Below are positions 13,379-16,598 of a stretch of DNA of 16,598 nt, piece by piece (within the stretch, counting starts at the first letter, position 1; every line of letters begins with the position of its first letter). Under the pieces are notes generated by a model. The model had not been told where the DNA came from. It did not search any database and saw only the letters and a list, made by a program, of their open reading frames with translations. The DNA comes from PALSA-1296 sp038322815 (lineage in GTDB: Bacteria; Bacteroidota; Ignavibacteria; Palsa-1295), in NCBI GenBank assembly GCA_038322815.1, contig JBBQGG010000065.1:1-16598 (forward strand), written 5' to 3'. The position numbers and the translations under genes were made by a program.

Positions 13379-14515
13379 ATGCGTATCAGCATCATTGGCG
13401 GCGGACCCGGAGGATTATATTTTGCCATCCTTGCAAAAAAGAATTTTCCTGCATGGGATATTCAAGTCTATGAGCGCAACGGACCCAATGATACGTTCGG
13501 CTGGGGTGTCGTTTTCAGTGACAGAACTCTGCAATACCTCGAAGAATATGATAAGCCTTCGCATGATGAGATCACAAAAGAATTTGAGACCTGGGAAAAT
13601 GTTGAAGTTGTTCATAACGATGAGCACATCTTGATCGGCGGAAATAAATTTTCAGGAATTTCGCGATTGAAGATGCTAAATATTCTTCAAGCCCGCTGCG
13701 AAGGACTTGGAGTTGATATTAAATATAAAAAGGAAATTACTGATATTAAAGAAGTGAATGCTTCCGACCTTGTACTAGTCTGCGATGGAGTTAATAGTAC
13801 AATTCGCAGAAATTATCCTTCCTATTTCGAACCTGAGCTTAGTACGCGTAGCAATAAATACATCTGGTTCGGCACGAATAAATTATTTAATGCGCTTACA
13901 TTAACTTTCAGAAAAAATGAAGCCGGTATTTTTGCTTCCCATTCGTATAAATTTAATAAGACAACGAGCACATTTGTTGTTGAATGCGATCCTGATACCT
14001 GGAAAAACGCCGGGTTCGCTTCGATGAGCGAAGATGAGACTCGAATATATCTGGAAAAAGTTTTTGAAAAAGATTTAGACGGCGATCCCCTTCTTTCGAA
14101 CCGTTCACTTTGGATAAATTTTCTCTTAGTAAAAAATAAACATTGGGTTCATGAGAATATCGTAATGATAGGCGATGCCGCGCATACGGCGCATTTCTCG
14201 ATCGGAAGCGGTACAAAGCTTGCTTTGGAAGATGCGATAGCGCTTTTCAAAGAATTGCAAGTAGAACCGAATATTCAGCAGGCATTAGTACAGTACGAAA
14301 CGAACCGAAAACCCAAAATCGAAGAATACCAACAGGTCGCCTACGATAGCCTCGTACTCTTCGAGAACCTGAAACAATTAATGGACCTTGCTCCTATAGA
14401 AATGGCATACAAGATGATGACACGCAGCAAAAAATTGACGCATGAAAAACTGCGACAGAGGGATCCGGAGTTTGTAGAGAGAGTAGAAAATTTTCGGGAG
14501 GAAGGAATTAGTTGA
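13379..14515 (+). CDS. FAD-dependent monooxygenase, stand-alone homologue of the salicylyl-CoA/anthraniloyl-CoA hydroxylase N-terminal domain
   Basis: 378 residues. The FAD dinucleotide-binding motif GGGPGGLYF (7-15) opens the protein, with YERNGPNDTFGWGVVFSD downstream. The DG motif VLVCDGVNSTIR (about 132-143) and the second FAD motif IGDAAHTAHFSIGSGTKLALEDA (264-286) are intact. TFGWGVVFSD, LNILQARCE, WFGTNKLF, HFSIGSGTKLALED and the C-terminal TRSKKLTHEKLRQRDPEF resemble the hydroxylase half of the bifunctional salicylyl-CoA 5-hydroxylase/anthraniloyl-CoA monooxygenase family closely. Those proteins normally continue into an old-yellow-enzyme-like reductase domain of several hundred residues. 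Here the protein stops at the domain boundary. It may act on an aromatic CoA ester with a separate reductase, or on another substrate. Its 3' end overlaps the convergent gene by 8 nt. It follows copy 2 of the REP doublet and has no promoter I can see. Confidence 0.9.
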   Translation: MRISIIGGGPGGLYFAILAKKNFPAWDIQVYERNGPNDTFGWGVVFSDRTLQYLEEYDKPSHDEITKEFETWENVEVVHNDEHILIGGNKFSGISRLKMLNILQARCEGLGVDIKYKKEITDIKEVNASDLVLVCDGVNSTIRRNYPSYFEPELSTRSNKYIWFGTNKLFNALTLTFRKNEAGIFASHSYKFNKTTSTFVVECDPDTWKNAGFASMSEDETRIYLEKVFEKDLDGDPLLSNRSLWINFLLVKNKHWVHENIVMIGDAAHTAHFSIGSGTKLALEDAIALFKELQVEPNIQQALVQYETNRKPKIEEYQQVAYDSLVLFENLKQLMDLAPIEMAYKMMTRSKKLTHEKLRQRDPEFVERVENFREEGIS

Positions 14516-16598
14516 CGCGTTGAGCTTTGACGAAAGAATCCGTGCGCAAGATCGTCGCCGCACCATTCGCCGTGCCCTGAGCCCACTTAAGTTGTACTAT
14601 ACCGCCTGTTCCGACATTTCTCACGATACCATGAATCCGAATATATGTTGAAGTTCCACCAGCAATATTTACTGTTTTAGCGACTCCGGAAGCCGTTAAC
14701 ACCGACGCTCCTCCTGAAACACCTCCATCTTCAACACCTTCGTAATAAATTTTCATTGTAGATCCGGCAGGTGTAGTAAAAGCAATTTTCACATTTGAAG
14801 CGTTTGCAGTATTATCTGCGTGAAGTTCTCCATGTATTTCCCATGTTTCATTTGCATTTGTGCTGAATGAAATGTCATTGTCATTGACCAATACAATAGA
14901 ATTTATAACACTCTGATCAATTGCTTTTGTTACATAGGCGATAGAACCAATGGGTCCTGAGAAAGAGTTAGAGTTCGTATTTGTCATAACCCATTGGTTA
15001 TTTGTTGCGTCGTAAATAAATTCAGCAGAAGCGTTTGTTCCTTTGAGAACAACATCTGATCCTGTTGATGAATAGATGCGGTTCGCCGCCGTTGAGGAGG
15101 CGCTTTGATTTGCAAGAGTCATATTTTGAGAAGTAGTATTTACAATTCTCAGTATCTGCCCATCGCTACCTCCTGCAATACCTGTGATGGTAAATGCTGC
15201 CGTGGGACCAATTATCCTTGCAAACGATTGATTGCCCAAACCTGCCACATTATTGTTTGTTCCATTTGACAATGTAACATTATATGCCTCCGTGGCAAGT
15301 GCGCCGTTAATATCCATGCTGACGTTTGGATTTGTAGTGCCAATTCCGACATTTCCATTTCCGGCAATGCGTACATGTTCGGTTTCAGCCGAAGCATTAT
15401 TCACAGTTGAGAACGTCAAAGCACCTGTACGATTTGCATCTACAGCGTTCGTCCAAACCCCCGCAACGCGTGCCATTTCTTGATTGATATTGCTCGGTAT
15501 AGGAGTAGCTGACCCTAAACTGTCATCTCCTTTGAAAACTATTCCCGATCCATATCCTGCAGTTGGTCCGTTTACATTCGTTGTCGAATGAGTCACTGAG
15601 ATAAGATTTGAAATCGTGTTGGAAGCACCGTCATATTGTCTAACTACCAACCGCGTATCCGCTGCCGGAACGGGATTAATATTATTATTGCCAATTCCGA
15701 TGTTTCCTCCTACGAAAATTGCAAGGTATTCAGAATCATGGGCACCTGTTCTCCGACGGAAGGACATATGCTCACCTTGTCCGCCTGTGCCTGATCCCGC
15801 AACTCCCGGAGTACCTGTTGCATAAATGTCCCACCATTGGTTAGCAGCATTTCCTTGGTTATCGTTTGTACCACCGATAAACTCCACGGCAGGATCGGTG
15901 CCACCTGCGTTGCTGTTGAAACGCCAAATGCGAACAACCGAACTTGGATCTATCATATTAAAGACACGGTTCGTATAGGTCGGTACGCTATTTAATCGAG
16001 TCGTACTGAGCGAATCACCAAAAGCCAACCGTCCTGAACCGATTGTGAAGGTGGTATTCGCACTATTTTTACCGAAAAGCATGTTTCCGTTAAAATCAAG
16101 GATCATACGGGTATTGGGACCGCCGGATCCACTAACAAACCGGACTAATGTGTTATCTAAAGTCCCGAACAGATTTGATACGTTGTCAACTAATCCCGTA
16201 TTTCCGGTGGTCAGCCAAGAATGATCAATTTGCCAAGTTGGAACGCCGCCAAGGATCGTAAGCGTTGAACCATTTGCTCCCACATTAGTCCAATTTAAAT
16301 TGTTAACTGAACCCCCTGAAGAATAAAGCAGGGAGTTTGCACCTGGTGCCGCAGTCGGCCACGTATAATTTAGACTCGTTGCCCCTTGAGCGCCTGCTTG
16401 GAAAGTAGTTAACCCAGAGCCTGTTCCTTGCAACTGTAGTTGATAACCAGTTCCGGTATTCGAAAGCAACAGATTGCCATTTCTGACTTCTAATAATTGC
16501 GTCGGAGCTATTTGTCCGATTCCGACATTGCCTCCGCTAAAAGTAGCAGCATAGTTTGTCGTGCCACCGCCTGTAGTTACATTCAAGCCTGTCGATGT
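14508..16598 (-). CDS. Phage-fibre-like repeat surface protein (5' end beyond the window)
   Basis: The reading frame is open to the right edge (TSTGLNVTTGG at the window end), so at least 696 residues are present and the N-terminus is missing. The protein is Gly/Asn/Thr/Ser-rich with spaced copies of a tail-fibre-type repeat: GGNVGIGQIAPTQLLEVRNG (about 16490-16550), GGNIGIGNNNINP (about 15680-15715) and GNGNVGIGTTNP (about 15325-15365). Between them lie beta-rich segments such as NANRVFN-like and WRFNSN stretches and GEHMSFRRRTG. The last 145 residues (DQSVINSIVLVNDNDISF to VQLKWAQGTANGAATILRTDSFV) resemble a beta-sandwich domain I associate with the ends of phage virion proteins. No S74 chaperone domain and no T9SS sorting domain is seen. 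Likely a cell-surface fibre or adhesin; a prophage origin is possible, but no other phage gene is nearby. It ends 8 nt inside the convergent monooxygenase gene. Confidence 0.8.
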   Translation of the reverse strand, partial: TSTGLNVTTGGGTTNYAATFSGGNVGIGQIAPTQLLEVRNGNLLLSNTGTGYQLQLQGTGSGLTTFQAGAQGATSLNYTWPTAAPGANSLLYSSGGSVNNLNWTNVGANGSTLTILGGVPTWQIDHSWLTTGNTGLVDNVSNLFGTLDNTLVRFVSGSGGPNTRMILDFNGNMLFGKNSANTTFTIGSGRLAFGDSLSTTRLNSVPTYTNRVFNMIDPSSVVRIWRFNSNAGGTDPAVEFIGGTNDNQGNAANQWWDIYATGTPGVAGSGTGGQGEHMSFRRRTGAHDSEYLAIFVGGNIGIGNNNINPVPAADTRLVVRQYDGASNTISNLISVTHSTTNVNGPTAGYGSGIVFKGDDSLGSATPIPSNINQEMARVAGVWTNAVDANRTGALTFSTVNNASAETEHVRIAGNGNVGIGTTNPNVSMDINGALATEAYNVTLSNGTNNNVAGLGNQSFARIIGPTAAFTITGIAGGSDGQILRIVNTTSQNMTLANQSASSTAANRIYSSTGSDVVLKGTNASAEFIYDATNNQWVMTNTNSNSFSGPIGSIAYVTKAIDQSVINSIVLVNDNDISFSTNANETWEIHGELHADNTANASNVKIAFTTPAGSTMKIYYEGVEDGGVSGGASVLTASGVAKTVNIAGGTSTYIRIHGIVRNVGTGGIVQLKWAQGTANGAATILRTDSFVKAQRVN

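Overview
The window looks like chromosomal DNA of a moderately AT-rich member of the Bacteroidetes/Chlorobi (FCB) lineage. Several intergenic regions carry the Bacteroidetes-type promoter signature TAnnTTTG, three of them with a correctly spaced upstream TTG/TTTG. There are two lipoproteins, long secreted repeat proteins of a kind common in Ignavibacteria/Kapabacteria-like genomes, and an ileS - DksA-like - lspA - rluD run. Assignment below phylum group is inference. I see no rRNA, tRNA, CRISPR array, integrase or transposase.

Layout. 1-90: tail of an upstream gene and a strong hairpin terminator. 168-1526 (-): lipoprotein with a von Willebrand A domain and an OmpA-type peptidoglycan-binding domain. 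1720-2526 (+): unassigned lipoprotein. 2597-3055 (+): EVE-domain protein. 3075-3567 (-): a HEPN/nucleotidyltransferase pair in which both partners look shortened. 3594-9430 (-): a housekeeping run in transcription order ileS, DksA/TraR-like zinc-finger protein with a histone-H1-like tail, lspA, rluD. It is interrupted only by a long inverted repeat (6043-6166) between ileS and the DksA-like gene. 9713-11608 (+): large secreted repeat protein with its own promoter and terminator. 11682-12023 (-): csaA. 12222-13289 (+): D-Ala-D-Ala-ligase-like ATP-grasp enzyme flanked by two REP-type doublets in opposite orientation. 13379-14515 (+): FAD monooxygenase resembling only the N-terminal half of salicylyl-CoA/anthraniloyl-CoA hydroxylases. 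14508-16598 (-): 3' part of a second very large, phage-fibre-like repeat protein.

How the genes relate. ileS, lspA and rluD are a translation/envelope housekeeping set; LspA would process lipoproteins such as the two encoded at the left end. No dedicated multi-gene new system is evident. The most notable points are: an isoleucyl-tRNA synthetase whose HIGH signature reads GIHH, the altered motif associated with mupirocin hyper-resistance in type-2 IleRS; a nucleotidyltransferase that has lost its catalytic aspartates in frame beside a HEPN protein; two copies of a REP doublet around a single ATP-grasp gene; and a stand-alone CoA-ester-type monooxygenase domain overlapping a convergent surface-protein gene.
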